In this document: one piece after another, positions 25,425 through 33,752 of the stretch
How positions within the stretch are numbered: the stretch's first letter is position 1
Layout of the letters: the number at the start of each line of letters is the position of its first letter
Assembly (NCBI RefSeq): GCF_030406665.1
Contig: NZ_CP129121.1
Span: forward strand, 620,001 to 684,000
Direction of reading: 5' to 3'
DNA length: 64,000 nucleotides
Source: Halomonas halophila
GTDB lineage: Bacteria; Pseudomonadota; Gammaproteobacteria; Pseudomonadales; Halomonadaceae
Translations under genes and position numbers: made by a program
Notes under the pieces: model-generated
Databases searched by the model: none
Told to the model about the DNA's origin: nothing
What the model saw: only the letters and a program-made list of their open reading frames with translations

Positions 25425-26375
25425 GTGACGCCCCTCGACGATCTGGCCTTCTTCCAATGCCTCGCCCGGGCCGGCAGCCTGACCGCCACCGCCCGCGAGC
25501 TCGGGCTGTCGCTGTCGGCGGTGAGCAAGCGCCTGCAGCGGCTCGAGGCGCGCCTGGGCGTGTCGCTGGCGGCGCGCACCACCCGGCGCCTGACGCTGAC
25601 CGCCGAGGGCGAGCGCTATCTGGCCCGCGGTGGGGCCATCCTCGACGATCTGACCGAGCTCGAGGAGACTCTCGGCGATCATCGCGCCGAGCTCTCCGGG
25701 CCGCTGCGCATCAACGCCACCTTCGGCTTCGGGCGCCGCCACGTGGCGCCGCTGCTGTCGGCCTTCCGCGCCCGGCATCCGCGCCTCGAGGCGAGTCTGG
25801 AGCTGACCAATTTTCCGCTCGGCCTGGCCGACCAGGGCATCGACATCGGCATCCGGGTCGGCGAGCCGCCGGACTCGCGGCTGGTGGCCCGGCGCATCCT
25901 GGCCAGCCGGCGCGTGCTGTGTGCGGCGCCGCGCTACGTGGCGACGATGCCGCCGCTCAACGAGCCGGCCGACCTGGTACGCCACTCCTGCCTGGTGCTG
26001 CGAGAGATCGCCAGCGACTACGCGGTGTGGCGATTCGAGCGCCGCGACGCGCCGAACGAGGAGCGTGCGGTGAAGGTCACCGGCCCCATGGCCAGCAACG
26101 ACGGCGAGGTGATCCGCGGCCTGGCCCGGGACGGCCATGGCATCGCCCTGCGCTCCTGGTGGGACGTGCACGAGGATCTGGCGGCGGGGCGACTGGTGGA
26201 ACTGCTGCCCGACTGGCAGGGCGTGCGCGCCGACTTTCATGCCGTGTATGATCGGCGCCGCCACGTCCCGCTGCGGATTCGCGCCTTCATCGCCTATCTT
26301 GAGCAGGAGATGCCGGGACGCGTCCCGGCTCGGGAGGGGCTTTTGGAAACCCGGCAAGGAGTGTCGCCACCGTGA
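25425..26375 (+). CDS. LysR-family regulator, DmlR-like
   Basis: A 316-residue LysR protein of the CrgA/DmlR branch: HTH (FFQCLARAGSLTATARELG, SAVSKRLQRLEARLG) and effector domain with GIDIGIRVGEPPDSRL. I chose GTG 25425 because GGTGGAG lies before it. It is divergent from the tartrate/D-malate dehydrogenase, its probable target. Its stop overlaps the GTG start of the glycosyltransferase by four bases. Confidence 0.85.
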   Translation: MTPLDDLAFFQCLARAGSLTATARELGLSLSAVSKRLQRLEARLGVSLAARTTRRLTLTAEGERYLARGGAILDDLTELEETLGDHRAELSGPLRINATFGFGRRHVAPLLSAFRARHPRLEASLELTNFPLGLADQGIDIGIRVGEPPDSRLVARRILASRRVLCAAPRYVATMPPLNEPADLVRHSCLVLREIASDYAVWRFERRDAPNEERAVKVTGPMASNDGEVIRGLARDGHGIALRSWWDVHEDLAAGRLVELLPDWQGVRADFHAVYDRRRHVPLRIRAFIAYLEQEMPGRVPAREGLLETRQGVSPP

Positions 26376-27697
26376 ATGTGTTGATGTTCACCAACACCTA
26401 TCTGCCCATCGTCGGCGGCGTCAGCGAGTCCGTGCAGCGGCTCAAGCGCCAGCTCCAGGCCACCGGCCACAAGGTGCTGGTGGTGGCCCCGCGCCTGGAG
26501 GGACAGCCGGACTTCGAGGCCGACGTGGTACGGGTGGCGGCGGTCCAGCACTTCAACGGCAGCGACTTCTCCCTGCCGGTGCCGATTCCCGGTCAGCTGT
26601 ATGACGCCATCGAGGCCTTCGAGCCGGATCTGGTGCACACCCATCACCCCTTCCTGCTCGGCGACACCGCCGCCCGGGCCGCCGAGACCTACGGCCTGCC
26701 GCTGGTGTTCACCCACCACACCCTCTACGAGCACTACACCCACTACGTGCCGGGCGACTCGCCGCGCATGCAGCGCTTCGCCGTGGCGCTGGCGACCCAG
26801 TACACCTGGCTGTGCGACGCCGTGATCGCGCCCAGCGAGAGCATCCGCGACCTGCTGCTGGCGCGCGACGGCAATCCCGAGATCCGCGTGGTGCCGAGCG
26901 GCGTGGACACGGCGCGTTTCACAGACGGCAATGGAGCCGGCTGCCGGGAAGCGCAGGGCATTCCCGAGGGCGCCTACGTGATCGGCCATCTGGGACGGCT
27001 GGCCCACGAGAAGAATCTCACGTTCCTGGCCGAGGCCGTGTGCCGGGCGCTGGGCGCCCGGCCGGAGGCCCACTTCCTGGTGGTCGGGGACGGCGATGCG
27101 GCCGAGGGTATGGCCATGGTCGCCGAGGAATGGGGCGTGGACGAGCGCGTCCACTTCACCGGCCGCCTGCAGGGCCAGGCGCTGATCGACGCCTATCACG
27201 CCATGGACGTCTTCGCTTTCGCCTCCCACAGCGAGACCCAGGGCATGGTGGTGGCCGAGGCCATGGCCGCGGGCCTGCCGGTGGTGGCGGTCGAGGCGCC
27301 GGGCGTGGTGGAGGTGGTGGCGGACGAAGAGAACGGGCGGCTGCTGGCCGAGGACGACGCCGAGGCCATGGCGGCGGCCCTCGACGAGCTCGGTGACCCG
27401 GCGCGGCGCCTGCCGCTGCATCACGGTGCCCTGGCCACCGCCGCGGACTACGACGAGCGCCTGTGCGCCGAGCGCTGCCTGGCCGTCTACCGGCGGGCGA
27501 TCGCCAGCGGCGGGCCCTTCACCCACGCCGACGACGGCGGCTGGGATCGCGTGCGCGGCCGGCTGGGCGCGGAATGGCAGATGCTGCGCTATCGCGGGCG
27601 GATCCTGCGCCACCTGGTGCAGGAGGAGTGGGAGCAGGAACGGCCCTCCTGGTGGCCCGGCAACCGCTCCGACGAGCCCGAACTGCCCTCGAAATGA
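26372..27697 (+). CDS. GT4-family glycosyltransferase
   Basis: A 441-residue glycosyltransferase (GT-B fold). N-terminal domain MFTNTYLPIVGGVSESVQRL; C-terminal nucleotide-sugar domain with GHLGRLAHEKNL, FVFAS-like strand and SETQGMVVAEAMAAGLPVV, where the first Glu of E-x7-E is catalytic. It resembles diacylglycerol or phosphatidylinositol glycosyltransferases acting on membrane lipids. Starts with GTG (AAGGAG nine bases upstream) overlapping the LysR gene end. The C-terminal 60 residues after the domain are basic and Trp-rich, which may bind the membrane. Confidence 0.82.
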   Translation: MNVLMFTNTYLPIVGGVSESVQRLKRQLQATGHKVLVVAPRLEGQPDFEADVVRVAAVQHFNGSDFSLPVPIPGQLYDAIEAFEPDLVHTHHPFLLGDTAARAAETYGLPLVFTHHTLYEHYTHYVPGDSPRMQRFAVALATQYTWLCDAVIAPSESIRDLLLARDGNPEIRVVPSGVDTARFTDGNGAGCREAQGIPEGAYVIGHLGRLAHEKNLTFLAEAVCRALGARPEAHFLVVGDGDAAEGMAMVAEEWGVDERVHFTGRLQGQALIDAYHAMDVFAFASHSETQGMVVAEAMAAGLPVVAVEAPGVVEVVADEENGRLLAEDDAEAMAAALDELGDPARRLPLHHGALATAADYDERLCAERCLAVYRRAIASGGPFTHADDGGWDRVRGRLGAEWQMLRYRGRILRHLVQEEWEQERPSWWPGNRSDEPELPSK

Positions 27698-27761
27698 GCT
27701 GCCCTCCAAGTGAATTGCCTTCCAGACTGGCGGCCTCGACTCGGGCCGCCCGGCCCAGGCC

Positions 27762-28439
27762 TCAGCGCCGCCGGCGGCGTTCGGCCCAGCGCTTGAGCCC
27801 GTAGAGCAGCGCCACGCCCAGCACCAGCCCGCCGAGGGCCATGACCACGTCCTTGCGGCTGTCGGCGGCGGCCAGCTCGCCGAGCTGGCTGCCGAGCAGC
27901 GTCACGCCGGCGAGCCCCGGCAGGATGCCCAGGGTCGAGCCGATCATGTAGTCGCGAAAGCGCAGGTGGAAGGCCCCGGCCATCATGTTGGTCAGGGTGA
28001 AGGGCGCCAGCGGCAGCAGGTTCACCAGCGTCATGGTGCGGATGCCGCGCCCCGAGAGGTAGCGCGACAGGCCCTTGAGGCGCTGGCCGCCGTGGCGCAG
28101 CAGGGCGTCGCGACCGAGCTTGCGGCCCACCCACCAGGTCAGCACCGAGGCGGCGAGGGTGCCGGCCAGCGCGTAGCCGAAGCCCCACCAGGGGCCGAAC
28201 AGCAGCCCGGTCAGCGCCACCAGCAGGCTCAGCGGGAACATCACCAGCGAGGCGCCGGCGTAGACCGCCATCACCACCAGCACCGCCCAGGGCGCGTCGC
28301 GCCAGGCCACCGAGCCCTTGGCCAGCGCCATCAGGCTGTCGACGGTGAGCAGGTCCTGCATGGCCAGCCACTGCCACAGCAGGCCCAGGACGACGAGAAG
28401 GGTGAGGGTCAGGGCGACGACGCCGAGGGATCGGGACAT
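27762..28439 (-). CDS. TVP38/TMEM64 family membrane protein
   Basis: A 225-residue inner-membrane protein with about five or six helices and the SNARE-associated/VTT domain core (FPLSLLVALTGLLFGPWWGF, then NLLPLAPFTLTNMMAG). Members are thought to act as lipid scramblases or in alkaline/osmotic tolerance. Starts at ATG 28439 after AGGAAC. Convergent with the glycosyltransferase gene, which may also act on membrane lipids; no operon link. Confidence 0.8.
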   Translation of the reverse strand: MSRSLGVVALTLTLLVVLGLLWQWLAMQDLLTVDSLMALAKGSVAWRDAPWAVLVVMAVYAGASLVMFPLSLLVALTGLLFGPWWGFGYALAGTLAASVLTWWVGRKLGRDALLRHGGQRLKGLSRYLSGRGIRTMTLVNLLPLAPFTLTNMMAGAFHLRFRDYMIGSTLGILPGLAGVTLLGSQLGELAAADSRKDVVMALGGLVLGVALLYGLKRWAERRRRR

Positions 28440-28506
28440 GGGGCAGGGGTTCCTGGTCAGCTCAGGCCACAGCATACGGCAGTGACGCCATGGCCCAAAG
28501 CCTCGT

Positions 28507-28544
28507 GCCGCCCCGCCGCGGCTCGTGAGCGTCGGCGGGGCGGC
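28507..28544 (-). terminator. Hairpin after the gamma-butyrobetaine hydroxylase gene
   Basis: Perfect 12-base-pair stem GCCGCCCCGCCG (28507-28518) with 28533-28544, 14-base loop, directly after the stop on the minus strand. No T-run. Confidence 0.5.
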
Positions 28545-28555
28545 GCATCGACGCC

Positions 28556-29725
28556 TCAGCCCTGGCGCGCCAGCACCCGCAGGCGGGACTCGCACAGGTC
28601 GAGGTCCAGGTAGGTGCCCTGGAGATGGCGACGGCCGCTCTCCGGATTGAAGGCGAGGCGCCCGTGCAGCACCCGGCGGTTGTCGAAGGCGACCATCTGG
28701 CCCGGGGCCAGGGCGAATTCGAGCCGGTTGTCCGGGTCCTGGGTCAGCTGCCAGAAGGCGCGGTAGGCGTCGTACCAGGCGTCGATCTGCTCCAGCGGCA
28801 GGCGCAGGGTGTCGCGGATCCAGTTGTTGAGGCGCACCTCGGTGACGTTCCCGGCCGTATCGAGCGACAGCAGCGGGGCGGTCAGCACGATGTCGTGCTC
28901 CTCGTCCTGGAAGCGGAAGTCGATCGGCGTCTCGGCGAGGCGGCGAAACGCCTCGGGATCCTGGCGGCGCAGCTTCTCGGCTGCGGCGAAGCCGTCGACG
29001 AAGGTCGACTCGCCGCCCTCGGCGTCGTTCTCCAGGCAGTAGAGCAGCTGGATGTCCGGCGGATGGCGCCAGTTCGGCAGGTCGGTGTGCAGCGCCAGGC
29101 CGATGGCGGTGTAGGCGGCGTTGTTGGGGTTGGGCTTGGAACGCACGTCGAAGCGGGCGCCGAAGTTGGTGGCGCGCAGCGGGCCGATGCGACCGGCCAG
29201 GCGGCTGACCTCCTCGTCGGCCAGCGGGCCGTCCTCGAGCAGCACCAGGCCGTCGCGCAGCAGGGCGGTCAGCCAGGCGCGCTCGCCCTCGGTGCCGGCC
29301 ACGAAGTCGGCGTGGGCGACGCGCACGGGGCGGAAGTCCTCGCGCCAGGGCCGGCGGGTCGGCACGGCATCCGGGCGTGTCTGGCCGGGGCGGCGCTGTT
29401 GCAGCCAGCCGGCGTCGAAGCGGCTGACGTGGCCGTCGGCCCAGGTCAGCGTCAGGTTGCCGTCCTCGAGGCGCACCTCGGGCGTGTCCGGCACCTCGAG
29501 GCCCATGTAGAGGCGCTCGCGGGTCATCGGATGGCGGCACTCGGCGCAGGCGCAGTGGTCGCGCAGCCAGGTCAGCGGGAAGGCGGCGCGTTCGCCGTCT
29601 TCCCAGGACAGGGTCAGGCGGGCGCCGGCGGCACTGGCCTCGACCAGGCCGGGGCCGCCGGCGTGGTCGTCGAGTTCGGCCATGGGCACGCTGGGGCGCG
29701 CCTCGGCGGTCGGCGTATCGGTCAT
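28556..29725 (-). CDS. Gamma-butyrobetaine dioxygenase-like (carnitine synthesis)
   Basis: A 389-residue Fe(II)/2-oxoglutarate dioxygenase of the TauD/BBOX1 family. The N-terminal zinc domain (DUF971, LRDHCACAECRHP, residues about 57-69) and the catalytic HTD motif (ALHTDLPNW) plus distal His (RRVLHGRLAF) are those of gamma-butyrobetaine hydroxylase, which makes L-carnitine. Carnitine is an osmoprotectant, in line with the salt-adapted gene set. ATG 29725 follows AAGGAG. A LysR gene is divergent. It could instead be a trimethyllysine-like hydroxylase. Confidence 0.85.
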   Translation of the reverse strand: MTDTPTAEARPSVPMAELDDHAGGPGLVEASAAGARLTLSWEDGERAAFPLTWLRDHCACAECRHPMTRERLYMGLEVPDTPEVRLEDGNLTLTWADGHVSRFDAGWLQQRRPGQTRPDAVPTRRPWREDFRPVRVAHADFVAGTEGERAWLTALLRDGLVLLEDGPLADEEVSRLAGRIGPLRATNFGARFDVRSKPNPNNAAYTAIGLALHTDLPNWRHPPDIQLLYCLENDAEGGESTFVDGFAAAEKLRRQDPEAFRRLAETPIDFRFQDEEHDIVLTAPLLSLDTAGNVTEVRLNNWIRDTLRLPLEQIDAWYDAYRAFWQLTQDPDNRLEFALAPGQMVAFDNRRVLHGRLAFNPESGRRHLQGTYLDLDLCESRLRVLARQG

Positions 29726-29817
29726 GATCGGCTCCTTCATCGTTAATGCGCTAATGGTGACGGCTGGGCGGAGGCGCGACAAACGATTAATCTGGCGCCT
29801 ATGACCCCAAAAAATTT

Positions 29818-30702
29818 ATGTCAGACTTTTCCATGAAGCCCCTTCCTCCCCTGCTGTGGCTGCAGGCCTTCGAGGCCGCCGCCCGCACACTGAGCTTCAC
29901 CGCCGCCGGCCACGAGCTCGGTGTCACCCAGGCCGCGATCAGCCAGCGCATTCGCCTGCTCGAGGATCGCCTGGGCCAGCGACTGTTCGTGCGTCATCCG
30001 CGCAGCCTGAGCCTGACCCCGGCGGGCCAGGCCTGGCTGCCGAGCCTGCAGGACGCCTTCACGCGGCTGGCCGAGGGCACCCGGGAGGTGTTCGGCGAGC
30101 CCGGCGAGTCGCCGGTGACCCTGCGCACCACGCCGGTGGTGCAGCAGAACTGGCTGGCCCCGCGGGTGGCGGCCTTCCGCGAGGCGCATTCCGAGATCGC
30201 GCTGCGCCTGGTCAGCGCCATCTGGCCGGACGACTTCGGCCCCGAGGGCGCCGATCTGGAGATCCGCTACGGCCGCGGCGACTGGCCGGGTGTGGAGGCG
30301 CTGTCGCTGGGTCAGGCGGTGATGGTGCCGGTATGCGCGCCGGCGCTGGCCGAGCGTTTCGCCACGCCGGCGGACCTGGCCGGCCATACCCTGCTGCATG
30401 CGGTGGGCTTCGCGGTGGGCTGGCCGGCCTGGCTGGAGGCGGTGGGCGCCGCGGGGCTGGAATCGCGCTGTGCCGCGCTGTCCTGCGACAACCAGATGAT
30501 GACCCTGGCGCTGGCGGCCCGCGGCGCGGGCATCGCGCTGACCCATCGGCGGCTGATCGAGGAGCGCGACGACCTGGCGGTGGCCCTCGAGCTCCCGGTG
30601 GAGAGCGATGAGGGCTTCTGGCTGGTGCGCCCGGCCCGACGCCAGCCGCGCCCGGAGGCCGAGCGACTGTGGGGCTGGCTGGCGCAGGGGCTGGACGATT
30701 AA
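29818..30702 (+). CDS. LysR-family regulator, GcvA-like
   Basis: A 294-residue LysR protein of the GcvA branch (WLQAFEAAARTLSFTAAGHELGVTQAAISQRI). It is divergent from the gamma-butyrobetaine dioxygenase gene across a 92-base gap and probably controls it. No good ribosome site precedes ATG 29818 or the internal ATG at 29833; the upstream bases are CCAAAAAATTT, so translation may be weak or leaderless. Confidence 0.82.
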   Translation: MSDFSMKPLPPLLWLQAFEAAARTLSFTAAGHELGVTQAAISQRIRLLEDRLGQRLFVRHPRSLSLTPAGQAWLPSLQDAFTRLAEGTREVFGEPGESPVTLRTTPVVQQNWLAPRVAAFREAHSEIALRLVSAIWPDDFGPEGADLEIRYGRGDWPGVEALSLGQAVMVPVCAPALAERFATPADLAGHTLLHAVGFAVGWPAWLEAVGAAGLESRCAALSCDNQMMTLALAARGAGIALTHRRLIEERDDLAVALELPVESDEGFWLVRPARRQPRPEAERLWGWLAQGLDD

Positions 30703-30760
30703 GCACCGTATTGCCGACTGACTCGGCAGGCCGAGAGGTACGCTAGTCTTGAACGGGGAG

Positions 30761-30777
30761 CTTAAGCAAGGCTTAAG
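30761..30777 (+). promoter_or_regulatory. PmrA/QseB-type box CTTAAG-N5-CTTAAG
   Basis: Two direct CTTAAG half-sites separated by CAAGG, 58 bases before the response-regulator gene. This is the consensus form of the PmrA box (also close to QseB sites), so the two-component operon probably controls itself. Confidence 0.75.
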
Positions 30778-30834
30778 ACATCGCCCGGACAATGGCCGTA
30801 CGAGTCGCGACCGGGACAGGCAAAGGAGAGGCGC

Positions 30835-31497
30835 ATGCGCGTGCTGCTGGTGGAGGACGACCCGCTGCTGGGCGATGGCATCAAGACCGCGCTGCAGCGC
30901 GAGGGCTATGCCGTCGACTGGCTGGACAACGGCCGCGAGGCGATGGCGGCGGCCCGCTACGACGATTTCTCGGTGGTGGTGCTCGACCTGGGCCTGCCCG
31001 ACGTCGACGGCATGAAGGTGCTCAAGGCGGTGCGTGGCCGCGGCTCGCTGCCGGTGCTGATCCTCACCGCCCGTGACGACATCGACTCGCGCCTGGCCGG
31101 GCTCGACGGCGGCGCCGACGACTACGTGCTCAAGCCCTTCGACCTCGCCGAGCTGCTGGCCCGCCTGCGGGTGGTGATGCGACGCGCCGAGGGCCGGGCC
31201 TCGCAGTTCCTCGACGTGGGCGAGCTGCGCATCGATGAGGCCCGCCATCGGGTGGTCTGGCAGGGCGAGGAGATGCCCCTGACGCGCCGCGAGTACGCGC
31301 TGCTGCTGGAGCTGGCGCGCCACGCCGACCGGGTGATGACCCGGCCGCGGCTGGAGAACCTGCTCTACGGCTGGGAGGAGGAAGTGGCCTCCAACGCCGT
31401 GGAAGTGCATGTTCATCATCTGCGCAAGAAGTTCCACAAGGGCCTGATCACCACCATCCGGGGCGTCGGCTATCGGCTGAACGCCGGTGATGCATGA
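30835..31497 (+). CDS. OmpR-family response regulator (QseB/PmrA-like)
   Basis: A 220-residue response regulator. Receiver domain with acidic pocket VEDDP, phospho-acceptor D51 (VVLDLGLPDVDG), and K in YVLKPFD; C-terminal winged helix ends TTIRGVGYRL. The closest known groups are QseB and PmrA. The kinase gene follows with an ATGA overlap. A PmrA-type box lies upstream. Confidence 0.9.
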   Translation: MRVLLVEDDPLLGDGIKTALQREGYAVDWLDNGREAMAAARYDDFSVVVLDLGLPDVDGMKVLKAVRGRGSLPVLILTARDDIDSRLAGLDGGADDYVLKPFDLAELLARLRVVMRRAEGRASQFLDVGELRIDEARHRVVWQGEEMPLTRREYALLLELARHADRVMTRPRLENLLYGWEEEVASNAVEVHVHHLRKKFHKGLITTIRGVGYRLNAGDA

Positions 31498-32990
31498 GGT
31501 CGATTCGCCGCTACCTGAGCCGCACCCTGGCGCTGGTCCTCGCCGGGGTGACGCTGCTGGTCGTCACCGCCGCCTACCTGATCACCGCCCACGAGACCGA
31601 GGAGATCCTCGACGCCCAGCTCAGCCTGCAGAACCGGGTGGTGGCCAGCCTGATCGGTCCGGATGCCTCCGAGGCGACCTATCGTCGGATCGCCGAGCGC
31701 ATGAGCCATCCGAAGCGCCTCGCGAGCTTCCATCCGGATGGCGAGGCGCCGCTCGAGGCCGCCGGCCGGGGGGCGGCGCTCTATCATCACGAGGAACGCG
31801 AGCTGTCGCTGGGCTTCTGGCACCGCGACGGCCGCCCGTACCTGACGGGCGCGCCCTGGAGCGGGGCCGGGCCCTTCCCGCCGCCCGAGGAGCAGGGTTA
31901 CGCCTGGGCCGAGTACGACGGCGGCCGCTGGCGGGTGTTCTCGATGTTCGACGAGGACAGCGGGCTGTGGATCCGCTCCGGGGTCAGCATCGAGTTCATG
32001 CACGAGCTCGAGCGCAAGGTGGCGCTCGGCAACCTGGTGCCGATGCTGCTGGCACTGCCGCTGCTGCTGGTCGCCACGGGCTGGATCGTGCGCCGGGGGC
32101 TGATCCCGATCGGCACCCTGTCGCGGGAAGTGGCCGGCCGCGACGACCGCGACCTGGCCTTCATCGACGTCGGCGTGCCCCGCGAGCTGTCGGGGCTGCG
32201 CGAGGCCCTCAACGACTTCATCGCTCGCTTGCGCGAGACCCTCGAGCGCGAACGGCGCTTCACCGCCGATGCCGCCCATGAGCTGCGCACGCCCCTGGCC
32301 GGGCTGAAGATCCACCTCGACAACGCCCGGGCCGGCGAGCGGGACTCGCTGGACAAGGCCTGTCGCGGCGTGGAACGGCTGCAGCGGGTGGTCGAGCAGC
32401 TGCTGGTGCTGGCGCGGCTGGACCGCCGCGAGGCCCGCGAGACCCGCGACATCGATCTCTATCCGCTGGTGCTCGAGCTGGTCGCCGAGCTGTGGCCCTG
32501 GGCCCAGGCCCGGCATCAGGAGATGACCCTGCACGGCGTTCAGGCGCTGTGGGTGCGTGCCGATCCGGTGGAGGCGGGCATCCTGATCCGCAACCTGCTG
32601 GACAACGCCCTGCGCTACACGCCGGAGCACGGCGAGGTGGCGATCACGCTCTCCGAGACCGCCGACAGCGCCGTGCTGGCGGTGCGCGACAGCGGCCCGG
32701 GCATTCCCGAGGAGGCGCTGGCCACCATCACCGAACGCTTCCGGCGCGCCGCGGACCAGCGCACCACCGGCAGCGGCCTGGGGCTCGCGATCGTGCAGCA
32801 GCTGGCCGAGCGCCAGCAGGCCGGACTGACGCTGCGCAACTGCCATCCGCACGGCCTCGAGGCCGCGCTGCGCTGGCCGGCCCGGCCGCCGGCGCTTGCC
32901 CGCCCGGGGGCGGCGAGAACGGACGCGGCAGAGCGTAGAGGTCAGTCGGAGGACGGCGAGTGCCAGGACAGCGGATCGAGGCGGAAGTAG
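31494..32990 (+). CDS. Sensor histidine kinase (QseC/PmrB-like)
   Basis: A 498-residue inner-membrane kinase: helix at residues about 9-31, periplasmic sensor, second helix near 185-205, HAMP-like linker, phospho-acceptor H262 (AAHELRTPLAG), and ATPase domain with NLLDNALRYTPE, DSGPGIP and GSGLGLAIV. Partner of the upstream regulator (4-base overlap). Its last 16 codons run over the end of the convergent MtfA-like gene; the tail after RWPARPP looks low-complexity. Confidence 0.9.
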   Translation: MRSIRRYLSRTLALVLAGVTLLVVTAAYLITAHETEEILDAQLSLQNRVVASLIGPDASEATYRRIAERMSHPKRLASFHPDGEAPLEAAGRGAALYHHEERELSLGFWHRDGRPYLTGAPWSGAGPFPPPEEQGYAWAEYDGGRWRVFSMFDEDSGLWIRSGVSIEFMHELERKVALGNLVPMLLALPLLLVATGWIVRRGLIPIGTLSREVAGRDDRDLAFIDVGVPRELSGLREALNDFIARLRETLERERRFTADAAHELRTPLAGLKIHLDNARAGERDSLDKACRGVERLQRVVEQLLVLARLDRREARETRDIDLYPLVLELVAELWPWAQARHQEMTLHGVQALWVRADPVEAGILIRNLLDNALRYTPEHGEVAITLSETADSAVLAVRDSGPGIPEEALATITERFRRAADQRTTGSGLGLAIVQQLAERQQAGLTLRNCHPHGLEAALRWPARPPALARPGAARTDAAERRGQSEDGECQDSGSRRK

Positions 32991-33748
32991 CGGCCGAGCA
33001 GGCCGTAGAGCTCGGGATAGGCGGCGTCCAGCGCCGCGGGGGCGGCGAAGAAGGTCTCGCAGCTCACCGCGAAGCACTCGCCCGGGTGGCTGGCGGCGTA
33101 GTCGTCGATGGGCGTGGCCTCGCCGCGGGCGAGATGCGCCTGGAGGTCGTCCCACACGGTGGTGAACACGCGATGCCAGTCCTGCGCGGCCATGTCGGCA
33201 GGCAGCGGCGGGAAGCCGTCGGCGTCCAGCGAGTTGGCCATGTCGAGCTTGTGGGCCAGCTCGTGGATCACCACGTTGAAGCCGTCGAGCCGGCCGCTTT
33301 CCATCAGGTCCGGGTAGGCGACCACCACCGGCCCCTGGTGGGAGGTCTCGCCGGCGCGCTCGTCGTCGTATTCGTGCATCACCCCGAATTCGTCCATCTC
33401 CTCCACCCGGCGATGAAAGGCGTCGGGCACGATCAGGATCTCGTGCAGGCCGGCGAAGGCCTCGCGGTGGGTGGCGTCGTCCCAGCCCAGGGTCAGCAGG
33501 CAGCCCTGGGCGGCGATGGCCAGCCGCGCCGGCACGTCGAAGTCGATCACCGGGTCGAGCTCGGGATGGCGGCTCAGCCGCTTGGCATGGGCGAAGCGCC
33601 AGGCGCGATGGCCGAGGCGCTCGGCGGCGGCGTCGGGCAGGGCGGCGAGCAGCGGCAGCCGTGCCCGGGCCTCTTGCCACTCGGCCTCGGGGAAGGGGTG
33701 GCGGGCCTCGAAGCGGGCCGCCCGCCAGCGCCTCAGGCGCTCCAGCAC
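32942..33748 (-). CDS. mtfA: MtfA-like zinc metallopeptidase (M90)
   Basis: A 268-residue cytoplasmic protein with the H162-E163-L-A-H166 zinc motif (NVVIHELAHKLDM) and a downstream Glu in FAVSCETFF, as in MtfA, the E. coli aminopeptidase that binds the glucose-system repressor Mlc. Whether an Mlc target exists here is unknown. Convergent with and overlapping the kinase gene by 49 bases. It starts 5 bases after the GNAT-nitrilase gene ends on the same strand, so the two are probably co-transcribed. Confidence 0.88.
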   Translation of the reverse strand: MLERLRRWRAARFEARHPFPEAEWQEARARLPLLAALPDAAAERLGHRAWRFAHAKRLSRHPELDPVIDFDVPARLAIAAQGCLLTLGWDDATHREAFAGLHEILIVPDAFHRRVEEMDEFGVMHEYDDERAGETSHQGPVVVAYPDLMESGRLDGFNVVIHELAHKLDMANSLDADGFPPLPADMAAQDWHRVFTTVWDDLQAHLARGEATPIDDYAASHPGECFAVSCETFFAAPAALDAAYPELYGLLGRYFRLDPLSWHSPSSD

Positions 33749-33752
33749 GGCC

